A DNA stretch of 20,995 nt. Source: a virus. Each line of letters starts with the position of its first letter. Position 1 is the first letter of the stretch. Made by a program: the position numbers and the translations under genes. Where the stretch lies: positions 1 to 20,995 of the IMG/VR virus record IMGVR_UViG_3300006737_000280. One strand, given 5' to 3'. The notes under the pieces were generated by a model. The model was not told the origin of the DNA and ran no database searches. It saw only the letters and a program-made list of their open reading frames with translations. This document shows positions 15,370 through 20,995 of the stretch, one piece after another.

Positions 15370-18300
15370 ATGACCATAGATATTTCCAACAACAATCCAA
15401 GAGCAAGCTACGCTGTAGCTCAAGGCGCAACGCAGACTTCATTTACTGTCAACTTTGAGTTCTTTGAGAACGCAGATTTGAATGTCTATGTGGATGGGAC
15501 AAAGAAAACCCTAACGGCACATTACACTGTAAGCGGCGGTAGCGGATCAACTGGTACTGTTACGATGTCAGTCACAGGGGCGACTGGCGGCTCTACTGTG
15601 GTAATTACACGCGACACCACTATTGAACGCACTACTGACTTCTCAGCAGGTGCAGATATTAATAGGGCTGCGCTTAACACCCAGTTAGATACTCTTACGG
15701 CTATGGTCGCTGACATTGAGGATCAAGCAAGTCGTGCGATCCAAGTCTCAGATCACGAAACTGCGCCCTCTTTGGAGTTGCCTTCGCTTGATAGTCGCAA
15801 AGGTACGGTTATGGGCTTTAACGCTAGCACTGGTGCTGTGGAAGCAGGGCCAAAGATTGCTGACGTTAGTACGCTTGCTGCTGTTACGGCTGACATTGCA
15901 ACACTAGCTGACATTGAAGATGGAACAGATGCAACAGATGCTATTCAAACTGCTGCGTCTAATTCTTCTAACATCACAACGGTTGCAGGAATCTCTGGGA
16001 ATGTAACTACGGTTGCAGGTATCGCATCTAACGTGACTTCAGTTGCAGGTAATGCAACAAACATTAATACAGTTGCAGGTGATACCGCCGACATTAATGC
16101 TTTGGCAGGAAAAACCACAGAGCTTGGCTTGCTTGGGACATCTGACGCTGTTTCAGACATGAACACTCTTGGAACGTCTGATGTTGTTTCCGACATGAAT
16201 ACGCTCGGCACATCGAGCAATGTCACAAACATGGACACGCTTGCAGGAATAAGCAGCAACATCACAACGGTTGCAGGTGTGGCAAGCAATGTAACCACGG
16301 TTGCAGGTTCAATCTCAAACGTAAACACAACAGCAAGCAACATCTCTTCCGTAAACACAAACGCGACTAACATCTCAGCAATCCAAGGTGCGTCTGGAAA
16401 TGCGTCAACTGCTACGACTAAAGCATCGGAGGCAGCGACATCTGCGACAGGTGCGGCGGCCAGTGCTACCAGTGCAGCAACAGCACAAACGGCTGCGGAA
16501 GCTGCTCGAGACAGCGCCCTAGCTTCATTGGATAGCTTCGATGACAGATACCTTGGGGCAAAGAGTTCAGCGCCTAGCGTTGATAACGATGGAAACGCCT
16601 TGGCTTCTGGTGCGCTCTACTATGATACAACTGCAAACGCGATGCAGGTCTATACTGGCTCTGCATGGGTAGCAGCTTACGCCTCTTTGTCTGGCGCATT
16701 GCTAGTTACAAACAACCTGTCTGATTTAAACAACGCAGCTACGTCTGCAACTAACCTTGGGCTTGGCACTGGTAATACACCCACGTTCAACGGCGTAAAT
16801 ACCACAGGTGACATTTCGTTTGGCGATAGCGATGTAGCTAAATTTGGGGCTTCAAATGATTTACAAATATTTCACGACTCCAATAACTCACATATCGTAG
16901 ATAGTGGCACTGGGGATTTATTCGTTAAGAACGATAGCACCACCTACTTTATGAACGCCGCCGGTACTGAGTATAAAGCATACATGCAGTCAAACGGTGG
17001 TTGCGCTTTATACTTCGACAATTCAAAGAAATTTGAGACAAGTGCAGTAGGTTCTAAAACTGACCAACTGTTTGGTATCTCAGATGCCGACACAGGAATT
17101 GCATTGGGCGCAAATGGCAGCGACATTATGCAGTTTTATACTGGAAACAACGAGAGGATGCGCCTTTCATCCGATGGCAATTTAGGCGTGGGAACTAGCA
17201 GTCCAAACCAAGCACTTGAGATTTCAAAAACGAATGGCGGTGCTGTTATACGCTTGAATAACCCAGACGCGACGGTTTCAGCTGGCGAATCTTTGGGAAG
17301 AATTGAGTGGCAATCAAACGATGCTTCTAATCCAGGAGGTACTGGAACACAAGCTATAATCAATGTGATTGATTCCGATACGTATGGAACTTCTTACGAT
17401 ATGACTTTTGCAACCAGTGTGTCTGGAACAACAGCAGAACGTATGCGCATCGACAGCAGTGGAAACGTTGGCATTGGGACTAGCAGCCCTGACGCATTAG
17501 CCCACATTTACAGCGGCGCATCTGGCGTAACAAACCCTCACAGCTACACCAAATTGCACGTTGAAAGCGCTGACCATGCTGCCATTCAGCTAAGTGGTAG
17601 CTCGGGCGGTGAGCAATGGATTTGGTTTGCAGATGATACCACAGCAACCCCTGTTGGTGGGCTAACCTATTATCATGGTGGCAATTACATGGGCTTCCGT
17701 GTGAACAGTGCGGAGAGGGCCAGAATAGACAGCAGTGGCAATCTCTTGGTAGGGAAATCTTCAACAGGTATCGGAACTGTAGGGGCAGAGTTAAAATCTA
17801 CAGGTGAACTGGTTGCCACTGTAAGCAATGACGCATGTGCATTTTTAAACCGCAAAAGCAGTGATGGCGACATCGTACAGTTACGCAAAGACGGCTCAAC
17901 TGTGGGGAGTATTGGTACTGACAACGGCGGTGATTTATATTTAGGGAACAGTGCTACAGGACTTCTTTTTGCAGGTGGCTCACAGGCCATCCTACCTTGG
18001 AACCCCTCTGGCCCAACATCACAGGACGACTACGTTAATCTAGGTCTTAGCAACCATCGGTTCGACAACATTTATGCGACCAATGGCACAATTCAAACAT
18101 CTGACCGCAATGAAAAGCAAGACATTGCATCACTCACAGATGCAGAAATCACCGCAGCAAAATCCATCAGCAAGCTGTTTAAAACATTCAAGTGGAAAGA
18201 CAAGGTTGCATCTAAAGGTGACGCTGCTCGTACACACACAGGTGTCATTGCCCAAGAAGTAGAAGCTGCCATGTCAGACGCAGGCCTAGATGCAGGGAAC

Positions 18301-18564
18301 TATGCGTTCTTTATTAGCACGACATGGTGGGAAACAAGCACAGAAGTTGCGGCTGTTGAAGCTGACGAAGAAAACGGCATAGAAGCGCAAGAAGCCTACA
18401 CTCGAATAGACACTTTCGCCACGGCAGACGAAGCACCAGAAGGCGCAACAGAACGTAACAGAAAGGGTATCCGTTATCCTGAGTTGTTGTCATTCATTGG
18501 CGCGGCCACAGAGCAAAGATTAACTAACATCGAAACTAGATTGGACGCACTAGAGGCAGAATAA
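15370..18564 (+). CDS. Tail fibre with gp17-like N-terminus and S74 self-cleaving chaperone
   Basis: A 1064-aa receptor-binding fibre. Residues 1-150 match the T7 gp17 N-terminal tail-attachment region (YAVAQGATQTSFTVNFEFFE; RDTTIERTTDFSAGADINR). Residues about 198-340 are ten-residue repeats of the type SNVTTVAG-IA that would form a stalk, followed by an Ala-rich coiled region (about 360-385). A beta-rich shaft and tip run from 390 to about 905 and include three units of ERMRIDSSGNVGIGTSSP type. From SDRNEKQDI (S911, K916) to the end is an intramolecular chaperone of the peptidase S74 family, which cuts itself off before S911 after trimer folding; the Ser-Lys dyad is intact and the typical GVIAQEVEAA motif is present. 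It shares TAATG with the next gene. Confidence 0.93.
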   Translation: MTIDISNNNPRASYAVAQGATQTSFTVNFEFFENADLNVYVDGTKKTLTAHYTVSGGSGSTGTVTMSVTGATGGSTVVITRDTTIERTTDFSAGADINRAALNTQLDTLTAMVADIEDQASRAIQVSDHETAPSLELPSLDSRKGTVMGFNASTGAVEAGPKIADVSTLAAVTADIATLADIEDGTDATDAIQTAASNSSNITTVAGISGNVTTVAGIASNVTSVAGNATNINTVAGDTADINALAGKTTELGLLGTSDAVSDMNTLGTSDVVSDMNTLGTSSNVTNMDTLAGISSNITTVAGVASNVTTVAGSISNVNTTASNISSVNTNATNISAIQGASGNASTATTKASEAATSATGAAASATSAATAQTAAEAARDSALASLDSFDDRYLGAKSSAPSVDNDGNALASGALYYDTTANAMQVYTGSAWVAAYASLSGALLVTNNLSDLNNAATSATNLGLGTGNTPTFNGVNTTGDISFGDSDVAKFGASNDLQIFHDSNNSHIVDSGTGDLFVKNDSTTYFMNAAGTEYKAYMQSNGGCALYFDNSKKFETSAVGSKTDQLFGISDADTGIALGANGSDIMQFYTGNNERMRLSSDGNLGVGTSSPNQALEISKTNGGAVIRLNNPDATVSAGESLGRIEWQSNDASNPGGTGTQAIINVIDSDTYGTSYDMTFATSVSGTTAERMRIDSSGNVGIGTSSPDALAHIYSGASGVTNPHSYTKLHVESADHAAIQLSGSSGGEQWIWFADDTTATPVGGLTYYHGGNYMGFRVNSAERARIDSSGNLLVGKSSTGIGTVGAELKSTGELVATVSNDACAFLNRKSSDGDIVQLRKDGSTVGSIGTDNGGDLYLGNSATGLLFAGGSQAILPWNPSGPTSQDDYVNLGLSNHRFDNIYATNGTIQTSDRNEKQDIASLTDAEITAAKSISKLFKTFKWKDKVASKGDAARTHTGVIAQEVEAAMSDAGLDAGNYAFFISTTWWETSTEVAAVEADEENGIEAQEAYTRIDTFATADEAPEGATERNRKGIRYPELLSFIGAATEQRLTNIETRLDALEAE
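15961..16380 (+). repeat. 30-bp (10-residue) tandem repeats coding the fibre stalk
   Basis: About twelve imperfect 30-base units, the first at 15961-15990, 15991-16020, 16021-16050, 16051-16080 and 16081-16110; shared codons are -aac-atc/gtc-acaacggttgcagg-. The middle units (about 16111-16250) are degenerate with TLGTSD and VSDMN variants. They encode V/I-x-T-V-A-G turns. A variable number of such units could change fibre length. They are protein-coding and not a CRISPR array. Confidence 0.8.
17152..17763 (+). repeat. Three dispersed 54-base beta-motif units in the fibre shaft
   Basis: The units at 17152-17205 (E595, ERMRLSSDGNLGVGTSSP), 17437-17490 (E690, ERMRIDSSGNVGIGTSSP) and 17713-17763 (E782, ERARIDSSGNLLVG followed by KSS) recur every 95 and 92 residues. 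They are characteristic of trimeric beta-structured fibres that carry a C-terminal S74 chaperone. Confidence 0.75.
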
Positions 18565-18752
18565 TGAAGCAAACAGTACAATCAGCACATCATCGCATCG
18601 ACGGATTGGAGAAAGAAGTCGTGGCTATTAAAACGGAAATGGAAATCCAATTCAGAGATTTGTTCAATAGAGTAAAGCGACTAGAGGCTGTAGTTATTGG
18701 CACGTCTGGTTTTATTATTGTTCTTCTCTTGCGGATGACATTGCAAGGTTAA
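18564..18752 (+). CDS. XhlA-like small membrane protein (lysis cassette)
   Basis: A 62-aa protein with an N-terminal heptad-like helix (residues 5-40, RIDGLEKEVVAIKTEMEIQF and on) and one C-terminal membrane segment (about 42-56, VVIGTSGFIIVLLL). This coiled coil plus C-terminal anchor is the shape of hemolysin XhlA-like proteins that act with holins in phage lysis. Function is inferred from shape and position before holin genes. Start and fibre stop overlap (TAATG, 18562-18566), so its level follows the fibre. Confidence 0.7.
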   Translation: MKQTVQSAHHRIDGLEKEVVAIKTEMEIQFRDLFNRVKRLEAVVIGTSGFIIVLLLRMTLQG

Positions 18753-18754
18753 TA

Positions 18755-19198
18755 ATGGTTGATCCCCTAACTGCTTTCGCCGCAATCAAGGCGGCAGTTT
18801 CCGCAGGGCAGGAACTGGTAAACGTCACCAAGCAGATTGGTGAGTTCTTTGATGGCGTAGATGATCTGCGCAATAAGCATAATAAGAAAAAGAACAGTGC
18901 TTTTTCTGGTGAAGACGAAAACGCAATGGAGACTTTTGTTGCGTTGCAGAAAGCAAAGGATGCAGAGGAAGAGTTGCGTGAGTTAATAATTCATTTGCGT
19001 GGGTACTCTGCTTGGCAAGATTTAATAGCTATTAGAGCTAGGGTTCGGCGTGAAAAGAAAGAACGTGAAGAAGAGCAAGCTAGGCTAAAGGCTGAAAGGT
19101 TTGAAAGCCTTGTTATATGGGGCAGCGTTGGCTTGATTCTTACATTAGTAACTGGCTTTGCAATTGTTGTTTTGCTTGGCGTAACAGGGAGGATATAA
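18755..19198 (+). CDS. Coiled-coil protein with C-terminal membrane anchor (lysis cassette, unknown)
   Basis: A 147-aa protein: residues 1-40 start MVDPLTAFAAIKAAVSAGQE, a charged helix with RARVRREKKEREEEQARLKAE (about 94-114, quoted in part: EKKEREEEQARLKAE) follows, and residues 119-142 form one hydrophobic helix (VIWGSVGLILTLVTGFAIVV). The same layout, with MVDP(L/I)TAFAA start, is common next to the holin in marine podoviruses; I do not know a tested function. It has no N-terminal membrane segment and no lipobox, so it is not a typical spanin. A possible alternative is a membrane-bound assembly factor. Its start is 2 bases after the previous stop, with only AAGG as Shine-Dalgarno. Confidence 0.65.
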   Translation: MVDPLTAFAAIKAAVSAGQELVNVTKQIGEFFDGVDDLRNKHNKKKNSAFSGEDENAMETFVALQKAKDAEEELRELIIHLRGYSAWQDLIAIRARVRREKKEREEEQARLKAERFESLVIWGSVGLILTLVTGFAIVVLLGVTGRI

Positions 19199-19405
19199 AT
19201 GGCACACACTGTTATAGACGACTGGAAGATTGTACCCCGACTTATGATGATAGCCGTCACCATTCTGACCTATCAATCTGTGCATTGGTTTATGTCCATC
19301 CCGCCAGAGCAAGTGACCAATGCCCAAGCTGGGCTTGTATCGGTGTGCATGGGCGCTTTGACTGGCTGTTTCGGCATCTGGATGGGTAAGGAGTCACAGA
19401 AATGA
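19199..19405 (+). CDS. Holin-like protein, two membrane segments
   Basis: A 68-aa protein with hydrophobic helices at about residues 12-32 (VPRLMMIAVTILTYQSVHWF) and 43-63 (QAGLVSVCMGALTGCFGIWM), joined by a short Pro-containing loop (SIPPEQVTN), and a polar KESQK end. Size and two-helix hairpin fit class II-type holins. The first base follows the previous stop directly, with a strong Shine-Dalgarno GGGAGG; the stop overlaps the next gene by 4 bases (ATGA, 19402-19405). Function is by position and topology; a holin for export of the endolysin is likely but could equally be the antiholin of the following gene. Confidence 0.65.
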   Translation: MAHTVIDDWKIVPRLMMIAVTILTYQSVHWFMSIPPEQVTNAQAGLVSVCMGALTGCFGIWMGKESQK

Positions 19406-19788
19406 TACAAGCGCTTATAGCCCCCCTCACAGAGCTTGCAGGGGGATGGTTAAAAGGGAAGGCAGACAAGCAAGCTGCCGAAGCCAAGCTGAAGCTGACT
19501 GAAGCAGAGGCCAAGGCTAAAATAATGCTTAGTAAAGAAACTTCCGTTGCTGACTGGGAACGGATCATGGCCCAAGGCTCTCAGACTTCTTGGAAGGACG
19601 AATGGCTAACAATTTTATTTAGTATTCCATTGGTGCTTGTGTTCCTTGGCGATACTGGCAGGGACATTGTTGCCAATGGCTTCGCTGCTTTGGAGACTAT
19701 GCCTGACTGGTATCAATACACACTTGGTGTTATTGTCGCTGCAAGTTTTGGCGTTAGGTCAGCAACTAGATTCTTTGGGAGGAAGTAA
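19402..19788 (+). CDS. Putative holin of the gene-transfer-agent type
   Basis: A 128-aa protein with an N-terminal amphipathic segment (residues 1-20), an Ala/Lys/Glu helix (20-48), then hydrophobic segments at about 68-83 (WLTILFSIPLVLVFLG) and 104-119 (YQYTLGVIVAASFGVR). The overall pattern, including the KDEW(L) and Gly-Asp block and the terminal ATRFFGRK, resembles the holin family of alphaproteobacterial gene transfer agents and related phages. It is next to the endolysin (TAATG, 19786-19790), as is usual. If it is the pore former, the previous 68-aa protein would be its partner; sequence alone does not decide. Confidence 0.75.
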   Translation: MIQALIAPLTELAGGWLKGKADKQAAEAKLKLTEAEAKAKIMLSKETSVADWERIMAQGSQTSWKDEWLTILFSIPLVLVFLGDTGRDIVANGFAALETMPDWYQYTLGVIVAASFGVRSATRFFGRK

Positions 19789-20255
19789 TGGCATTTAAAT
19801 TATCAGATAGAAGTTTGTCTCGTCTTCGTGGTGTTCACCCTGATCTGGTCAAGGTGGTGAAGGCTGCGATTGACGTTACTGATGTAGACTTTGGTGTTGG
19901 AATTGGTTTGAGAACCGAGGAGGAACAGGCTGCTCTTGTCGCTAAGGGCGCATCACAAACAATGAAGAGCAAACACTTGCGGCAAGAGGATGGCTTCTGT
20001 CATGCCGTCGATCTCTTTGCTTATGTTGGCGGCAATGTGGATTGGTCACTACCTCTCTATGATAACATCGCTGATGCAATGAAGAGGGGTGCGTTAGCTC
20101 ACTCCGTTCAATTGCGTTGGGGTGCTGCTTGGTCTGTCCCAAATGTTATGGAGTGGGAAGGTACAATGGAAGAGGCGATGAACTCTTACATAGACTTGCG
20201 CCGTTCTCAAGGTCGCCGCCCCTTCATTGATGGACCTCATTTTGAATTGATGTAG
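19788..20255 (+). CDS. Endolysin, M15-family L-Ala-D-Glu peptidase
   Basis: A 155-aa zinc peptidase that would cut the peptide stems of peptidoglycan. Residues 1-30 contain SDRSLSRLRGVHPDLVKVV, the T5-endolysin-like start of this family. Zinc ligands appear to be H63 (SKHL), D75 (HAVDL) and H151 (PHFEL). A five-residue insert (QEDGF) separates H63 from CHAVD relative to the commonest SRHxTGHAVD form; variants with such an insert occur in the family. No signal peptide is present, so export needs a holin. The start has GGAGG upstream. The last 19 bases overlap the opposing regulator gene, so late transcription could run into its antisense. Confidence 0.93.
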   Translation: MAFKLSDRSLSRLRGVHPDLVKVVKAAIDVTDVDFGVGIGLRTEEEQAALVAKGASQTMKSKHLRQEDGFCHAVDLFAYVGGNVDWSLPLYDNIADAMKRGALAHSVQLRWGAAWSVPNVMEWEGTMEEAMNSYIDLRRSQGRRPFIDGPHFELM

Positions 20256-20270
20256 TCTAGATCAAAATGA
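20237..20270. terminator. Symmetric stem-loop at the convergent junction, possible bidirectional terminator
   Basis: TCATTTTGA (20237-20245) and TCAAAATGA (20262-20270) are perfect 9-bp inverted repeats with a 16-nt loop that contains TCTAGA and the endolysin stop TAG (20253-20255); the opposing gene's stop is in the stem. It is AT-rich with no clear T-tract on either strand, so termination is uncertain. Confidence 0.35.
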
Positions 20271-20551
20271 AAATAAACGTGGACATCTAAGCGCTGAGTT
20301 TTATCGCTGCTCTTTGCCTTCCTGTGCTTAAAGTCTGCACCATAAAATTCGTTTGGATCGACGTTTAGATAATCAGCCATAACTTTAACGGCATGATGCG
20401 GTGGGTTTAAAATATCACCCCTTTCATATTTAGAAATAAGTGATTGGTTAAGTTCGCAATCATCTGCCATTTGTTTTTGACTAATTCCTTTTGATACCCG
20501 AATTTTACGCAGCTTCTTGCCAGAGAAATTCATTTTAAGTCTCCAACTCAT
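20237..20551 (-). CDS. XRE-family helix-turn-helix regulator
   Basis: A 104-aa protein (98 aa from the second start at 20533). It reads MNFSGKKLRKIRVSKGISQK, then a helix-turn-helix QKQMADDCELNQSLISKYER (about residues 25-44 counted from 20551) and GDILNPPHHAVKVMADYLNV, the usual Cro/CI-type DNA-binding domain. The C-terminal 30 residues are beta-like (DVHVYFHFDLDY) and carry no protease or dimer motif I recognise. It probably represses or activates phage promoters. The start is 1 base after the stop of the 71-aa gene (TAA-A-ATG), and a tandem pair of Shine-Dalgarno/ATG units gives two in-frame starts (20551 and 20533). It overlaps the endolysin end. Whether it is a lysogeny repressor or a late regulator is not known. 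Confidence 0.85.
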   Translation of the reverse strand: MSWRLKMNFSGKKLRKIRVSKGISQKQMADDCELNQSLISKYERGDILNPPHHAVKVMADYLNVDPNEFYGADFKHRKAKSSDKTQRLDVHVYFHFDLDYINSK

Positions 20552-20564
20552 TTTATTTCTCCAA
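20529..20564 (-). promoter_or_regulatory. Tandem duplicated Shine-Dalgarno/start unit of the XRE gene
   Basis: On the minus strand, TTGGAGAAATAAAATGAG (20564-20547) is followed directly by TTGGAGACTTAAAATGAA (20546-20529), 15 of 18 identical. Each has GGAG and an ATG 7 bases downstream; the second is in frame with the first, so two proteins differing by six N-terminal residues are possible. The stop codon TAA of the upstream gene lies inside the first unit. Confidence 0.7.
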
Positions 20565-20768
20565 TTCTGGCGGTCTTGCCTTTGGTCTGAGTGACCAGTC
20601 TGGTGCAAGCTTTGGTTCCTGTTCGTAGTTGGTGCGGTTGCCGTTTATATCTACGCCAACACACTGATCGTGGAATCCATGCAGGTCATGGAATTTTACA
20701 AATTCTTGACAGTCATCCCATGATTCAAAGGGTAGGAAAGCAATAAAAGCAAAGCTAAGACTGTTCAT
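20553..20768 (-). CDS. Small unknown protein (71 aa) in the reverse regulatory operon
   Basis: A 71-aa protein not recognised. It opens with a short hydrophobic stretch (SLSFAFIAFLPF), then ESWDDCQEFVKFHDLHGFHD and QCVGVD with two cysteines (C20, C36) that could form a disulfide, and ends in the Pro/Arg tail APDWSLRPKARPPELEK. Tails of the SLRPKARP type occur on small proteins of Rhodobacteraceae and their phages by recollection. Shine-Dalgarno AAAGGAG precedes ATG 20768 by 7 bases. It overlaps the end of the gene upstream by 14 bases and is followed 1 base later by the XRE gene, so the three are one transcription unit. The N-terminus is not a clear signal peptide. Role unknown. Confidence 0.6.
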   Translation of the reverse strand: MNSLSFAFIAFLPFESWDDCQEFVKFHDLHGFHDQCVGVDINGNRTNYEQEPKLAPDWSLRPKARPPELEK

Positions 20769-20995
20769 TAGCCAACTCCTTTAGATTATATCTACTAATA
20801 ATTTGGCTGACTGCTTGATGCGAGGTGCCAACAACTTGCGCTATGGCGCGGACATTCATATCGGACTTCATGCAGAGTAATATTTTTTCTGCCTTCTTGG
20901 AAAGCTCTTGCTTTTTACTTGGCCTGCCTCCCTTGTATCCTCCGTCCCTGCCTTTCATACCTGCGATAGCGTTGCTGCCGCCTATGCGAGATAGC
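20755..20995 (-). CDS. Helix-turn-helix protein, possibly the C-terminal end of a serine recombinase (partial at right edge)
   Basis: An ATG at 20958 would give 67 aa, but it has no proper Shine-Dalgarno and the frame stays open to the window edge (residues SRIGGSNAIAGMKG precede GGYKGGRPSKK). The layout, a Gly/Arg linker ending in GGRPSK followed by a helix-turn-helix (VRAIAQVVGTSHQAVSQII), is that of the C-terminal end of Hin/resolvase-type serine recombinases. The catalytic domain would lie beyond the edge. Alternatively it is a short DNA-binding regulator starting at 20958. It overlaps the 71-aa gene by 14 bases. Confidence 0.6.
   Translation of the reverse strand, partial: LSRIGGSNAIAGMKGRDGGYKGGRPSKKQELSKKAEKILLCMKSDMNVRAIAQVVGTSHQAVSQIISRYNLKELANEQS

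Noticed and set aside
15945-16373. 142-aa minus-strand open frame opposite the fibre repeats, very hydrophobic
   Set aside because: It is the antisense of the Thr/Val/Ala/Gly stalk repeats, which read as Val/Leu/Thr on the other strand; no ribosome-binding site and it lies inside a strong gene.
15961-16380. Regular 30-base repeats resembling a CRISPR array
   Set aside because: The units are contiguous, without spacers, and in frame inside the tail-fibre gene.
17480-17764. 94-aa minus-strand open frame rich in His and Cys (zinc-finger-like)
   Set aside because: It is antisense to the fibre shaft, with no start signal and no regular Cys/His spacing.
15370-18564. Diversity-generating retroelement target in the fibre (as in BPP-1)
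   Set aside because: No template repeat or reverse transcriptase is in the window, and the fibre ends in an S74 chaperone rather than a variable C-type lectin domain.
1-20995. tRNA genes, attachment sites, phage-type single-subunit RNA polymerase promoters
   Set aside because: None could be supported: no cloverleaf seen, no repeated 20-base promoter-like element in the intergenic gaps, and no direct repeats typical of an integrated end.

Overview
The window is the late (structural and lysis) half of a tailed phage of podovirus architecture, or an integrated prophage of that type. Twenty genes on the plus strand run head-to-tail from about base 120 to 20255 in the order portal, Bbp19-like protein, scaffold, T7 gp13-like protein, major capsid, small capsid-associated protein, tail tubular A, tail tubular B, three internal virion (DNA-ejection) proteins, tail fibre, four small membrane proteins and an endolysin (two of these identifications, the first small gene and the small capsid protein, are weaker). 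The gene order is T7-like, but the capsid protein, the Bbp19-like gene and the little protein after the capsid resemble the Bordetella phage BPP-1 / marine HMO-2011-like group more than T7. There is no RNA polymerase, terminase or replication gene inside the window; a 19-codon gene tail at the left edge probably belongs to the preceding gene.

Host: protein flavour (marine-type tail fibre with S74 chaperone, GTA-type holin, 'SLRPKARP' tail on a small protein) points to a marine alphaproteobacterium, perhaps Rhodobacteraceae or SAR116, by recollection of similar phages only. GC is moderate, clearly below 50 percent by eye.

Layout: 1-122 leader with the end of an upstream gene; 123-4551 head module; 4585-7415 tail tube and nozzle; 7415-15299 ejection proteins, of which the last (1262 aa) carries an HExxH metalloprotease-like insert; 15370-18564 tail fibre with a 10-residue repeat stalk and a self-cleaving C-terminal chaperone; 18564-20255 lysis cassette (XhlA-like, membrane protein, two holin-like proteins, M15 endolysin). 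From 20237 to the right edge the genes are on the minus strand and converge on the endolysin: an edge-truncated helix-turn-helix protein that looks like the C-terminal end of a serine recombinase, a 71-aa unknown, and a small XRE-family regulator, overlapping or 1 nt apart. The regulator and possible recombinase suggest a temperate life style or a regulatory switch.

Most late genes are tightly coupled (TAATG, ATGA or 17-nt overlaps). The uncoupled starts tend to have hairpins in their initiation regions: a start codon in a hairpin loop (2901), a Shine-Dalgarno separated from its start by a C(UUCG)G hairpin (4585), a Shine-Dalgarno inside a bulged stem (15370), and a stem just upstream of the capsid Shine-Dalgarno (3466). 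This is the best candidate for undescribed regulation here, together with the metalloprotease insert in the ejection protein and the tandemly duplicated ribosome-binding-site/start unit in front of the XRE regulator. I see no CRISPR array, tRNA, insertion sequence, diversity-generating retroelement or defence system.
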